Notes under the pieces: model-generated
Databases searched by the model: none
Told to the model about the DNA's origin: nothing
Seen by the model: only the letters and a program-made list of their open reading frames with translations
In this document: positions 40,520 through 52,216 of the stretch, one piece after another
Position numbering within the stretch: position 1 is the first letter of the stretch
Layout of the letters: every line of letters begins with the position of its first letter
Program-made: the position numbers and the translations under genes
NCBI RefSeq assembly: GCF_004010155.1
Contig: NZ_RRYH01000003.1
Location: 310,001-374,000 of the forward strand
Direction: 5' to 3'
Length of the DNA stretch: 64,000 nt
DNA from: Solirhodobacter olei
GTDB lineage: Bacteria > Pseudomonadota > Alphaproteobacteria > Rhodobacterales > Rhodobacteraceae

Positions 40520-40523
<4 letters not shown>
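39072..40523 (+). CDS. glgA: Glycogen synthase (ADP-glucose)
   Basis: Encodes a 483-residue GT5 glycogen synthase that adds glucose from ADP-glucose to the growing chain. The ADP-glucose site is KTGGLADVVGALP near the N-terminus, and the C-terminal GT motif is [20 protein letters not shown]. I chose the GTG at 39072 because AAGGAG lies six bases before it; an in-frame ATG at 39057 has a poorer site. The gap after glgC holds a GGGGGC-gct-GCCCCC hairpin (39017-39031). The stop overlaps glgX as GTGA. Confidence 0.95.
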
Positions 40524-44298
<3,775 letters not shown>

Positions 44299-44304
44299 GC
44301 CCCC

Positions 44305-44469
44305 GGCCCGAAACAGCGGTGCGCAGCACCGCCGGGCCAGCGCCCGTCCGCCCCCAAGGGCGGGCGCTTCTGGTGAGTCACCGCCCCGGCAAGCCGAAGG
44401 GGTTCCTTACACCATAAACGGACTGACCCGACCCGCCCCGAACGCCCACCCGCGGACGGGCGCTTGCCC
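44305..44469 (+). repeat. Structured convergent-gap repeat, copy 1
   Basis: First of three homologous elements. Hairpin A (44305-44338) has outer stem GGCCCG / CGGGCC and inner stem GCGGTGC-gca-GCACCGC. Hairpin B (44339-44368) follows. The conserved box ACCATAAACGGACTGACCCG lies at 44411-44430. The ends GGGCCAGCGCCCGTCCGC (44334-44351) and GCGGACGGGCGCTTGCCC (44452-44469) are complementary at 17 of 18 positions. It sits between the converging pgm and methyltransferase genes. The remainder of the 248-base gap holds only a minus-strand terminator. Confidence 0.85.
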
Positions 44470-44497
44470 TCTGCCGGGAGGGCGCCCAACAAAGTAA

Positions 44498-44518
44498 CGC
44501 CCGCCAACGTGGCGGGCG
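44498..44518 (-). terminator. Terminator of the minus-strand methyltransferase operon
   Basis: A perfect 8-base stem CGCCCGCC / GGCGGGCG with a 5-base loop, 28 bases after the methyltransferase stop. Read on the minus strand it is followed by GTTACTTTGTTG, a moderately T-rich tail. A likely intrinsic terminator. Confidence 0.65.
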
Positions 44519-44546
44519 CTGATACGTGTTCCAGCGCTCTGTCCTG

Positions 44547-45506
44547 TCAGCCGCGGGCTCGGCGGCGGCCGGTGCGGCCGCCCGTCGGCGCGGCGGCGGC
44601 GGCGGAGGCCTCGGCGAAGCTCTGGCCGGCCTCGACGGCATCGACGACACGGCTGAAGCGGATCCATTCGGCGCCGTTGGCGTCGTGGTTCATCAGGAAG
44701 TTGGCGGCGCGGATCGCCTCCATCTCCACCTTGCGGACCGGGTTCATGATGGCCGAGGTCATCCCCGCGCCGATCGCCATCGGCAGGAAGGCGGCGTTGA
44801 TGCCGTGGCGGTGGGGCATGCCGAAGGAGATGTTCGAGGCGCCGCAGGTGGTGTTGACGCCCAGCTCCTCGCGCAGGCGACGGACCAGGGTGAAGACCTG
44901 CTGGCCGGCCGAGGCAAGCGCGCCCACCGGCATCACCAGCGGGTCGACGACGATGTCATGCGCGGGGATGCCGAAATCGGCGGCGCGCTCGACGATCTTC
45001 TTGGCGACCGCGAAGCGGACCTCCGGGTCCATCGAGATGCCGGTGTCGTCGTTGGAGATCGCGACGACGGGGACGTTGTATTTCTTCACCAGCGGCAGGA
45101 CCAGTTCCAGCCGTTCCTCCTCGCCCGTCACCGAGTTCAGGAGCGGGCGGCCCTCGCAGGCGGCGAGCCCGGCCTCGAGCGCGCCCGGGACCGAGCTGTC
45201 GATGCAGAGCGGCACGTCGACGAGGCCCTGTACCAGCTCGATCATCTTCCGCATCAGCGGCGGCTCGGTCTCGTTCGGGTTGGGGTTGGAGTTGTAGACC
45301 ACGCCCGCGTTCACATCGAGCACCATGGCCCCGCAGGCGACCTGCTCCAGCGCGTCCTTCTCGACGGTGGAGAAGTCGCCCGCCTCGAGTTCGGCCGCGA
45401 GCTTCTTGCGGCCGGTCGGGTTGATCCGCTCGCCGATGACGCAGAACGGCTCGTCAAAGCCGATCACGACGGTCTTGGATTTCGATTCGAGGACGGTGCG
45501 GGTCAT
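44547..45506 (-). CDS. Methyltetrahydrofolate:corrinoid methyltransferase (MtrH/pterin-binding family)
   Basis: Encodes a 319-residue protein with a dihydropteroate-synthase-like TIM barrel, as in AcsE, MtgA and the MeTr domain of MetH. Visible segments are VIGERINPTGRKKLAAEL, MVLDVNAGV, PLCIDSS, PLLNSVTGEEER and ISNDDTGIS, which build the pterin pocket. It moves a methyl group between a corrinoid protein and tetrahydrofolate. An Ala/Arg-rich tail ends the protein. It is last in an operon with a MetF-like reductase (9-base gap) and a small protein. With MttB at 52217 it suggests demethylation of a quaternary amine, with the methyl passed to folate. Confidence 0.88.
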   Translation of the reverse strand: MTRTVLESKSKTVVIGFDEPFCVIGERINPTGRKKLAAELEAGDFSTVEKDALEQVACGAMVLDVNAGVVYNSNPNPNETEPPLMRKMIELVQGLVDVPLCIDSSVPGALEAGLAACEGRPLLNSVTGEEERLELVLPLVKKYNVPVVAISNDDTGISMDPEVRFAVAKKIVERAADFGIPAHDIVVDPLVMPVGALASAGQQVFTLVRRLREELGVNTTCGASNISFGMPHRHGINAAFLPMAIGAGMTSAIMNPVRKVEMEAIRAANFLMNHDANGAEWIRFSRVVDAVEAGQSFAEASAAAAAPTGGRTGRRRARG

Positions 45507-45515
45507 ATCTCTTCC

Positions 45516-46451
45516 TTAGGCTTGAGCGGCGGGAGTGCCGGAGGCGCCGCCGTGTTGGATGGCCCAGTTCGCATTGGTCTTGATCCCGCCGAGCGGGAAG
45601 AAATGCACGGCCTCGATCCCGAAGTCGGGGTTGGCGGCCTTGTGGGCGGCGAGTTCGGAGACGAAATCATCCGGCTCGAACGGCAGCAGCAGCTTCGTCA
45701 CGTCCTTGGCGCGCTTCTGCAGCACCTTCAGCGAGGGGCCGACACCGCAGGCGATGGCGAATTTCAGGAGCGTCTGCAGCTTGGCGGGGCCCGCGACGCC
45801 GATGTGGACGGGAAGCGAGATGCCCTCGGCATTCAGACGGTTCACCCAGTCGATCACGGGCTTCGCCTCGAAGCAGAACTGGGTGGCGATCGCCATCTTC
45901 GCGTCGGTCCGCTCGGCGAAGGCCTGTTTCCACTTCAGAGCCTGCATGACGTTGCGGTCGGACCCGTCCGGGTCGATGTCCTTGTTGCCTTCCGGGTGGC
46001 CGGCCACGTGGAGCCGCTCGAACCCGTCGAAGAGGCCGGTCTCGATCAGCTGCATGGAGTTGTCGAAGGCGCCGACCGGCTTCGGGATACCGCCGCCGAG
46101 CAGAAGCGCCTGCTTGACCCCGGCCTCGCCCTTGTAGCGGGCGATCCAGTCGGCGAGCGTCGCCTGGTCCTTGATGATGCGCGCGGGGAAGTGCGGCATC
46201 ACGGAATAGCCTTCGGTCGAGAGGCGCTTGGCGGTGGCGACCATGTCCTCGATCGGGGTGCCCTCGATATGGGCGATGTAGACGCGGGTGCCGGCCGGCA
46301 GGAGGGCGCGGAAATCCTCCACCTTCTCGGCGGTGCGGGGCATGACCTCGATCGAATAGCCTTTCAGGAAGGCCTCGACTTCGGCGGCATTGGCGCCGGG
46401 GGCTGCCTCCGTCTTCGGGGCTTCGGCGCGGCGGAAGTTGATCAGGGCCAT
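45516..46451 (-). CDS. MetF-like methylenetetrahydrofolate reductase
   Basis: Encodes a 311-residue TIM-barrel protein of the MetF family, which interconverts 5-methyl- and 5,10-methylene-tetrahydrofolate. Segments such as EVMPRTAEKVEDFRALLPAG, HIEGTPIEDMVATAKRLS and IATQFCFEAKPVIDWVNRL fit the divergent MetF type found beside methyltransferase genes. I chose the ATG at 46451, preceded by GGGAGG; the frame is open much further upstream without homology. In this operon it most likely oxidises the methyl group delivered to folate, the reverse of its biosynthetic direction, which is inference. Confidence 0.85.
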   Translation of the reverse strand: MALINFRRAEAPKTEAAPGANAAEVEAFLKGYSIEVMPRTAEKVEDFRALLPAGTRVYIAHIEGTPIEDMVATAKRLSTEGYSVMPHFPARIIKDQATLADWIARYKGEAGVKQALLLGGGIPKPVGAFDNSMQLIETGLFDGFERLHVAGHPEGNKDIDPDGSDRNVMQALKWKQAFAERTDAKMAIATQFCFEAKPVIDWVNRLNAEGISLPVHIGVAGPAKLQTLLKFAIACGVGPSLKVLQKRAKDVTKLLLPFEPDDFVSELAAHKAANPDFGIEAVHFFPLGGIKTNANWAIQHGGASGTPAAQA

Positions 46452-46489
46452 GACGGCCTCCCACATGCTAGGGATGATGCGAGCGGGGC

Positions 46490-46786
46490 TCAGGCCCGGC
46501 CCTCGTTGTCGATAAGCGCTTTCAGGCGCCCGCTGTCGTATTCGGCCTCGATCCGCGCGGCCTCGGCCTTTGCGATCTCCTCCGGCTCTCCGTCCACTTC
46601 GTAGGGGGCGGCTTTCCTCCATTCGGCGAGGTAGGAATCGGTGTCCCGCGCGCCGGTCTTCATGGCAGCGCGGTCGATCGCCTGTTCGAAGCGCTCGGTC
46701 AGCTGCGCCTTGGCGCCGCGCCGGCCCTTGCCCACAATCACCTGAGCCGGGATGTCGCGCCAGTAGACGATCGTCACATCGGGCAT
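46490..46786 (-). CDS. Small 'virulence factor' family protein (PF13769-like)
   Basis: Encodes a 98-residue soluble protein starting MPDVTIVYWRDIPAQVIVGKG, typical of a conserved small family labelled 'virulence factor' without experimental basis in this group. GAGGA precedes the ATG at 46786. It is the first gene of the folate/corrinoid methyl-transfer operon, 38 bases before the MetF-like gene. I recall this association with MttB-family gene sets in related bacteria, so it is more likely an accessory of methyl transfer than a virulence protein. Function unknown. Confidence 0.75.
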   Translation of the reverse strand: MPDVTIVYWRDIPAQVIVGKGRRGAKAQLTERFEQAIDRAAMKTGARDTDSYLAEWRKAAPYEVDGEPEEIAKAEAARIEAEYDSGRLKALIDNEGRA

Positions 46787-47044
46787 CTTTGATTCCTCTT
46801 CCGCCGTGGCGCTCATATAAGCGCGCCCGCCCCGCCGCCGGCGTCGGATTTCGACATGACGAATGCGCAGAGCGACCCTCGCCCCCCAAAGGTTCTAGGC
46901 GATCGGGCCGGGGCGGGCCACAGGAGGCCATGTGAAAATTCCTCATGTTCAAGATGAGGCCGGCGTGATCGCTGAGTGGCGGAGCTTGCGCGGGAAGCGG
47001 GTGCTGGGTAGGCTGGTTGCAACTTGACATCGGAGGGCGGCGCG
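46787..47044. promoter_or_regulatory. Divergent promoter region with inverted repeat
   Basis: This 258-base region separates the minus-strand methyl-transfer operon from ppx. It contains a perfect inverted repeat CCTCAT-gttcaag-ATGAGG (46941-46959) beside an AT-richer stretch GTGAAAATT, a possible operator. I see no cobalamin or SAM riboswitch motifs. Confidence 0.4.
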
Positions 47045-48178
47045 ATGACGCCCGAGCGTCCACTTGGGGCGGACGCGATCCCGGCAGCGGAGACCCCGCC
47101 GCCGGTCGAACCGGACGCCCCGCTGCGCAGTGAGAAGGGCCCGCTTTACGCGGCGCTCGACCTTGGCACAAACAGTTGCCGCATGCTGATTGCCCAGCCG
47201 ATGGGCAGCCAGTTTCAGGTCGTGGACAGCTTTTCCAAGACGGTGCAGCTTGGCGTCGGGCTGGAGGCTTCGGGCCGGCTGTCGCGCGCCTCGATGGGGC
47301 GGACGGTGCAGGCGCTGCGGATCTGCCAGAAGAAGATCGAGAAGCACGAGGTCACCCGGATGCGGCTGGTGGCGACGGAAGCCTGCCGCCGGGCCCGCAA
47401 CGCCCGCGACTTCATCCGCAACGTGCGGCGCGAGACCGGCCTGAGGCTGGAGATCATCGCGCCGGAGGAGGAGGCGCGGCTGGCCGTCGTCTCCTGCGCG
47501 CCGCTGGTCAGCCCGCGGACGGAGCAGCTTCTGGTGGTCGATATCGGCGGCGGGTCGACGGAGCTGGTCTGGATCGACCTGTCCGGCGTGCCGCATGTCG
47601 AACGGCCGCGAGCGATCATGCGGCTTCATGCCGGCTTCACACCGGTGCCGGGCGGCGGGCCTGCTGCGCGGGTGGTGGACTGGATCTCGGTCCCCCTGGG
47701 CGTCGCGACGCTGAAGGACCAGTTCACCGATGTGGAGGACGACGCCGCGCGTTTCGCGCTGATGAGCTGGTTCTTCGAGGAGAACCTGGCGGATTTCTCG
47801 CCCTACAACGCCGAGACGCCGCGCGAGGGGTTCCAGATCATCGGCACCTCGGGGACGGTGACGACGGTGGCGGCCTCCTTCCTCGGGCTGCGGCGTTATG
47901 ACCGGAACAAGGTGGACGGGCTGCGCATGACCTCGGCCCAGATCGACCAGGTGATCCGCGATTACCTGGAGCTGGGGCCCGAGGGCCGCCGCGCCGATCC
48001 GCGCATCGGGCGGGACCGGCATGCGCTGATCATGTCGGGCGCGGCGATCCTGCAGGCGCTGATGCGGATCTGGCCGACCGACCGGCTGTCGGTTGCGGAT
48101 CGCGGCCTGCGCGAAGGCCTGCTATACGCGCAGATGAGCGCCGACGGGGTGCTGGAAGACGAGCTGAAGGACGCATGA
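47045..48178 (+). CDS. ppx: Ppx/GppA family exopolyphosphatase
   Basis: Encodes a 377-residue phosphatase of the ASKHA fold that degrades polyphosphate or pppGpp. Family motifs are [14 protein letters not shown], the phosphate loop [12 protein letters not shown], and [16 protein letters not shown] proline-rich segment of about 35 residues precedes the domain. I chose the ATG at 47045, preceded by GGAGG. The stop overlaps rlmE as ATGA (48175-48178), a pairing common in alphaproteobacteria. Whether polyphosphate or pppGpp is the main substrate is not decided by sequence. Confidence 0.92.
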   Translation: MTPERPLGADAIPAAETPPPVEPDAPLRSEKGPLYAALDLGTNSCRMLIAQPMGSQFQVVDSFSKTVQLGVGLEASGRLSRASMGRTVQALRICQKKIEKHEVTRMRLVATEACRRARNARDFIRNVRRETGLRLEIIAPEEEARLAVVSCAPLVSPRTEQLLVVDIGGGSTELVWIDLSGVPHVERPRAIMRLHAGFTPVPGGGPAARVVDWISVPLGVATLKDQFTDVEDDAARFALMSWFFEENLADFSPYNAETPREGFQIIGTSGTVTTVAASFLGLRRYDRNKVDGLRMTSAQIDQVIRDYLELGPEGRRADPRIGRDRHALIMSGAAILQALMRIWPTDRLSVADRGLREGLLYAQMSADGVLEDELKDA

Positions 48179-48927
48179 GCCAGACCAAGAAAACATCGGG
48201 GCGCGGCGCGCGCGATCTGCGGGTGAAGGTGAAGACCGCGAAGGGGCGCAAGCTCTCCTCCACCCTCTGGCTGGAGCGGCAGCTGAACGACCCCTATGTC
48301 GCCCGCGCCAAGCGCGAGGGCTATCGCGGCCGCGCGGCCTACAAGATCCTGGAGCTGGACGACAAGTTCCGCTTCCTCGTGCCCGGCGCGCGGGTGGTGG
48401 ACCTCGGCTGCGCGCCGGGGGGCTGGTGCCAGGTCGCGGTGGCGCGGGTGAATGCGCTAGGCGAGAAGAAGGGCAAGGCACAGGGCCGCGTCCTTGGCGT
48501 CGACCTGCAGGAGGTCACGCCGATCGCCGGGGCGGAGATCCACCAGCTCGACTTTCTCGACGAGGACGCCGACGAGAAGGTGAAGGCCTGGCTCGGCGGG
48601 CGCGCCGATGTGGTGATGAGCGACATGGCGGCCTCTGCCTCCGGCAACAAGCAGGTCGACCACCTCCGCATCATCGCGCTGTGCGAGGCGGCGGCGGAGC
48701 TGGCCTTCGACGTGCTGGAGGAGGGCGGGACCTTCGTGGCCAAGGTGCTTGCGGGCGGGGCCGAGGGGACGCTGCAGACCCAGCTCAAGAAGGCCTTCAC
48801 CAAGGTCGTCCACGTCAAGCCGCCGGCGAGCCGGGCGGACAGTTCCGAGAAATTCGTGGTGGCCACCGGTTTCCGCGGCCGGCCCGAGGCGCCGGGGGCG
48901 GAGGACGAGGACGACGCGGGGCTGTAA
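48175..48927 (+). CDS. rlmE: 23S rRNA (uridine-2'-O)-methyltransferase RlmE
   Basis: Encodes a 250-residue FtsJ/RrmJ protein that methylates U2552 in 23S rRNA using AdoMet, a late step in large-subunit maturation. The cofactor site is [15 protein letters not shown], the conserved catalytic residues are in [14 protein letters not shown]-like [23 protein letters not shown] and [11 protein letters not shown]. It is coupled to ppx through a four-base overlap. The tail is Glu/Asp-rich. Confidence 0.95.
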   Translation: MSQTKKTSGRGARDLRVKVKTAKGRKLSSTLWLERQLNDPYVARAKREGYRGRAAYKILELDDKFRFLVPGARVVDLGCAPGGWCQVAVARVNALGEKKGKAQGRVLGVDLQEVTPIAGAEIHQLDFLDEDADEKVKAWLGGRADVVMSDMAASASGNKQVDHLRIIALCEAAAELAFDVLEEGGTFVAKVLAGGAEGTLQTQLKKAFTKVVHVKPPASRADSSEKFVVATGFRGRPEAPGAEDEDDAGL

Positions 48928-49011
48928 CGCGCCCGCCCTCCATGCGTCAGGAAGGGTGGAAAGCGCGACAATCGCGCGCCATATCTCCTGTCAAAGGAAC
49001 GGAGGGCCCTG

Positions 49012-49473
49012 ATGGCGACGAAGACCTATGCGAAGACGGCCGAGGCGGTGGCGGCGCTCACCCCGGAGCAGTACCGGGTGACCCAGCAGAACGGCACCGA
49101 GCGGCCTTTCTTCAACGAATTCCACGATTCCCACGATGTCGGGCTTTATGTCGACGTGGTCTCGGGCGAGCCCCTGTTCACCTCGCTCGACAAGTTCGAC
49201 TCGGGCTGCGGCTGGCCGAGCTTCGCGCGGCCCCTGCATGATGAGCATGTGGTGGAGCTGACGGACCGCACCCACGGCATGATCCGCACCGAGGTCCGAT
49301 CCACCCATGGCGACAGCCACTTGGGGCATGTCTTCCCGGACGGCCCGCGGGAGATGGGCGGGCTGCGCTATTGCATCAACTCGGCCAGCCTGCGCTTCAT
49401 CCCGGTGGCGGCGCTGGAAGCCGAGGGTTACGGAGAATACCTGCCTCTGTTCGAGGCGAAGGAGGTGAAGTGA
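49012..49473 (+). CDS. msrB: Peptide-methionine (R)-S-oxide reductase MsrB
   Basis: Encodes a 153-residue MsrB that repairs R-methionine sulfoxide. The catalytic cysteine is in [12 protein letters not shown], and the resolving cysteine is probably in DSGCGWPSF. The two CxxC zinc pairs found in many MsrB proteins are absent (the first is replaced around [10 protein letters not shown]). GGAGGG precedes the ATG. Its stop and the msrA start share one base (TGATG), so the two repair enzymes are coupled. Confidence 0.95.
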   Translation: MATKTYAKTAEAVAALTPEQYRVTQQNGTERPFFNEFHDSHDVGLYVDVVSGEPLFTSLDKFDSGCGWPSFARPLHDEHVVELTDRTHGMIRTEVRSTHGDSHLGHVFPDGPREMGGLRYCINSASLRFIPVAALEAEGYGEYLPLFEAKEVK

Positions 49474-49985
49474 TGGCCAATACCGAACGCGCGATCCTGG
49501 CGGGGGGCTGCTTCTGGGGCATGCAGGATCTGCTGCGCCGCAAGCCCGGGGTGCTGAAGACCCGCGTGGGCTATTCCGGCGGCGAGGTGGCGAACGCGAC
49601 CTACCGCAACCACGGCAACCATGCCGAGGTGGTGGAGATCCTCTTCGACCCGGCGCAGATCAGCTATCGCGACCTGCTGGAGTTCTTCTTCCAGATCCAC
49701 GATCCGACCACGGTGAACCGGCAGGGCAACGACATGGGCCCCTCCTACCGTTCGGCGATCTACTACACCTCCGAGGCGCAGAGGGCCGAGGCGGTGGAGA
49801 CCATCGCCGATGTGGACGCCTCGGGCCTGTGGCCCGGGAAGGTCGTGACCGAGGTCGAACCGGCTGGCGACTTCTGGGAAGCCGAGCCGGAGCACCAGGA
49901 TTACCTGGAGCGCTTCCCGAACGGCTACACCTGCCATTTCGTGCGGCCCGGCTGGAAGCTGCCGCGGCGCGCGGCGGCGGAATAA
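49473..49985 (+). CDS. msrA: Peptide-methionine (S)-S-oxide reductase MsrA
   Basis: Encodes a 170-residue MsrA that repairs S-methionine sulfoxide. The catalytic cysteine is in [11 protein letters not shown], with later family segments [23 protein letters not shown] and [18 protein letters not shown]. Start at 49473 is set by the TGATG junction with msrB and by AAGGAGG ten bases upstream. MsrB and MsrA together cover both sulfoxide stereoisomers of cytoplasmic proteins. Confidence 0.96.
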   Translation: MANTERAILAGGCFWGMQDLLRRKPGVLKTRVGYSGGEVANATYRNHGNHAEVVEILFDPAQISYRDLLEFFFQIHDPTTVNRQGNDMGPSYRSAIYYTSEAQRAEAVETIADVDASGLWPGKVVTEVEPAGDFWEAEPEHQDYLERFPNGYTCHFVRPGWKLPRRAAAE

Positions 49986-50033
49986 CGCCCCGTCAGGCGA
50001 CGGGATCTTTGCGGGTCCCGGCCTGGACCGCCT

Positions 50034-50065
50034 TTCGGCAGCGCCACTTCGGTAGCGCTGCCGAA
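50034..50065. terminator. Perfect 11-base hairpin between msrA and guaA
   Basis: The arms TTCGGCAGCGC (50034-50044) and GCGCTGCCGAA (50055-50065) are perfectly complementary around a 10-base loop. It lies in the 278-base convergent gap and has no T run. A second short stem GGCGGGC / GCCCGCC (50239-50254) lies just after the guaA stop. The rest of the gap holds nothing I recognise. Confidence 0.55.
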
Positions 50066-50263
50066 CGGTGACTTATAACAACGCCCGGTTCTTTCGTCGG
50101 CCCCGGCAACCGCGGGAGGCGGTTCGCTTGCCGATGTTCCGGAGCGCGCAGCCTGGGATCCGCGCGCGCCGGCTGGCCGATCGGGAGAACCGGACGCGAC
50201 ACCAAGCCTGCAGCAGAAGTGTTTAGGAGCCGTTAATGGGCGGGCAGGCCCGCCGGGCGGGGC

Positions 50264-51832
50264 CTATTCCCACTCGATCGTGCCCGGGGGCTTCGAGGTG
50301 ATGTCGTAGGTCACCCGGTTGATGCCCTGCACCTCGTTGATGATGCGGGTGGCCGTCTCACCGAGAAAATCGTGGGAAAACGGGTAGTAATCCGCCGTCA
50401 TCCCATCGACCGACGTCACCGCGCGGAGCGCGCAGGCGTAATCGTAGGTGCGCCCGTCGCCCATCACGCCCACCGTGCGCACGGGCAGCAGGGCCACGAA
50501 GGCCTGCCAGATCTCGTCATAAAGCCCGTGTCGGCGAATCTGGTCGATGTAGACGGCATCGGCGCGGCGCAGAATGGCGAGCTTCTCGCGCGTGATTTCG
50601 CCCGGACAGCGGATGGCGAGGCCGGGGCCGGGAAAGGGGTGCCTGCCGATGAATTTCGGCGGCAGGCCGAGTTCGCGGCCGAGCGCGCGGACCTCGTCCT
50701 TGAACAGCTCGCGAAGCGGCTCGACCAGTTTCAGGCCCATCTTCTCGGGCAGGCCGCCGACGTTGTGGTGCGACTTGATCGTGACCGAGGGGCCGCCGGA
50801 AAAGCTTACCGATTCAATGACATCGGGGTAGAGCGTGCCCTGGGCGAGGAACTCTGCCCCGCCGACATCGTGCGCGTGCTTCTGGAAGACGTCGATGAAG
50901 AGCTTGCCGATCGTCTTGCGCTTCACTTCCGGGTCGGAGACGCCTTCGAGCGCGCCGAGGAAAAGATCGGATTCGTCGGCATGGATCAGCGGGATGTTGT
51001 AGGTGTCGCGGAACATCGAGACGACCTCGTCCGCCTCACCCTGGCGCATCAGCCCGTGGTCGACGAAGACGCAGGTGAGCTGATCGCCGATCGCCTCGTG
51101 GATCAGGACGGCGGCGACCGACGAATCGACCCCGCCGGAGAGGCCGCAGATCACCTTGCCGTCACCGACCTGTTCGCGGATCTGGCGGATCGCCTCTTCC
51201 TTGTAGGCGCCCATTGTCCAGTCGCCCGTGAAGCCGGCGAGCTTGACGAAGTTGGCGTAGAGCTGCGCGCCCTTCGGGGTGTGGTGGACCTCGGGGTGGA
51301 ACTGCACGGCGAAGAAGCGGCGCTCCGGGTCGGCGGTGATCGCGAAGGGGGCGTTGGGCGAGGTGCCGAAGACGCGGAATCCCGGAGCGATTTCAGAGAC
51401 ATGGTCGCCGTGGCTCATCCAGACCTGTTCGCGCCCGCCGTTCGTCTCGGGGGCAAACCAGCCGTCCAGCAGCGCCAGCTTCTCGGCCGCCGGGGTCACG
51501 AAGGCGCGGCCGAATTCGGCGGTGTTATGGCCGCGTTCGACCTTGCCGCCGAGCAGGTGCATCATCAGCTGCTGGCCGTAGCAGATGCCCAGGATCGGCA
51601 CGCCCATGTCGAAGACGATGCGCGGCACGGTGGGCGCGTTCTCGGCGAAGACCGAGGCGGGACCGCCGGAGAAGATCACGGCTTTCGGATTGAATTCCTT
51701 GAGGAATTCCTCCGTGACCTTCTGGAACGGATGGATTTCGCAATAGACGTTCAACTCGCGCAGGCGACGGGCGATGAGCTGCGTCACCTGGCTGCCGAAG
51801 TCTATGATGAGAAGGCGATCATGCTGGGTCAT
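50264..51832 (-). CDS. guaA: GMP synthase (glutamine-hydrolysing)
   Basis: Encodes a 522-residue GMP synthase. The N-terminal glutamine amidotransferase has its nucleophile C84 in [10 protein letters not shown] and the partner histidine in QFHPEVHHT; the ATP pyrophosphatase domain has the loop GLSGGVDSS and the C-terminal dimerisation domain ends [10 protein letters not shown] chose the ATG at 51832 ([20 protein letters not shown]); the frame is open far upstream but not conserved. It stands alone, facing mttB across a 384-base gap. Confidence 0.97.
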   Translation of the reverse strand: MTQHDRLLIIDFGSQVTQLIARRLRELNVYCEIHPFQKVTEEFLKEFNPKAVIFSGGPASVFAENAPTVPRIVFDMGVPILGICYGQQLMMHLLGGKVERGHNTAEFGRAFVTPAAEKLALLDGWFAPETNGGREQVWMSHGDHVSEIAPGFRVFGTSPNAPFAITADPERRFFAVQFHPEVHHTPKGAQLYANFVKLAGFTGDWTMGAYKEEAIRQIREQVGDGKVICGLSGGVDSSVAAVLIHEAIGDQLTCVFVDHGLMRQGEADEVVSMFRDTYNIPLIHADESDLFLGALEGVSDPEVKRKTIGKLFIDVFQKHAHDVGGAEFLAQGTLYPDVIESVSFSGGPSVTIKSHHNVGGLPEKMGLKLVEPLRELFKDEVRALGRELGLPPKFIGRHPFPGPGLAIRCPGEITREKLAILRRADAVYIDQIRRHGLYDEIWQAFVALLPVRTVGVMGDGRTYDYACALRAVTSVDGMTADYYPFSHDFLGETATRIINEVQGINRVTYDITSKPPGTIEWE

Positions 51833-51953
51833 GGACGGGGGATAGAGGCAGCCGGGCGGGCGTGCAAGAGGCTGTGAAAAGGGCGGGTTCGGGCGTGCCG
51901 GGGCGCAGTGTGAAGATCCCGGTGCAAGGGGCTGGGACGGCTGGGAAAAGGCA

Positions 51954-51981
51954 ATACCGTAAAAGCACCGCTTTGGCACCG
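51954..51981 (-). promoter_or_regulatory. AAGCGGTGCTTT-containing conserved motif, copy 2
   Basis: This block matches 21753-21780 at 26 of 28 positions. On the minus strand it lies about 120 bases before the guaA start, so it may be part of the guaA promoter region; mttB on the other strand starts 235 bases away. The rest of the gap 51833-52216 is G/C-rich without a recognisable site. Confidence 0.5.
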
Positions 51982-52216
51982 CTTTCGCACCGGCCCCGGG
52001 GCCCTGGATTTGCCAGGCGCGCGGGCGTCTCGCGGGCCCGCCGGGCCCCGGCGGGGTCCTTTCGCCGCGCGGGGCGCGCGCGCAGGGATGTCGGCGCGTC
52101 TCGCGGCCGGTGTCGTTTTTCGCGCGCAAGCGCCGCTATGCGGTGATGGTCCGCTGCCGAACGCGCTAAAAGGAGCGCCACAACGGGTGCGCCGCGGCGC
52201 GGACGGAGGATTGGCC

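Noticed and set aside
44305-44469. Element as a plain Rho-independent terminator
   Set aside because: No T run follows the stems, and conservation extends over 160 bases including a non-stem box.
46787-47044. Cobalamin or SAM riboswitch before the folate/corrinoid methyl-transfer operon
   Set aside because: No B12-box-like or SAM-II-like sequence is visible in the 258-base gap.
46817-47171. N-terminal extension of the MetF-like frame through the small upstream gene
   Set aside because: The extension is low-complexity and overlaps a well-placed small gene; a strong ribosome-binding site marks the ATG at 46451.
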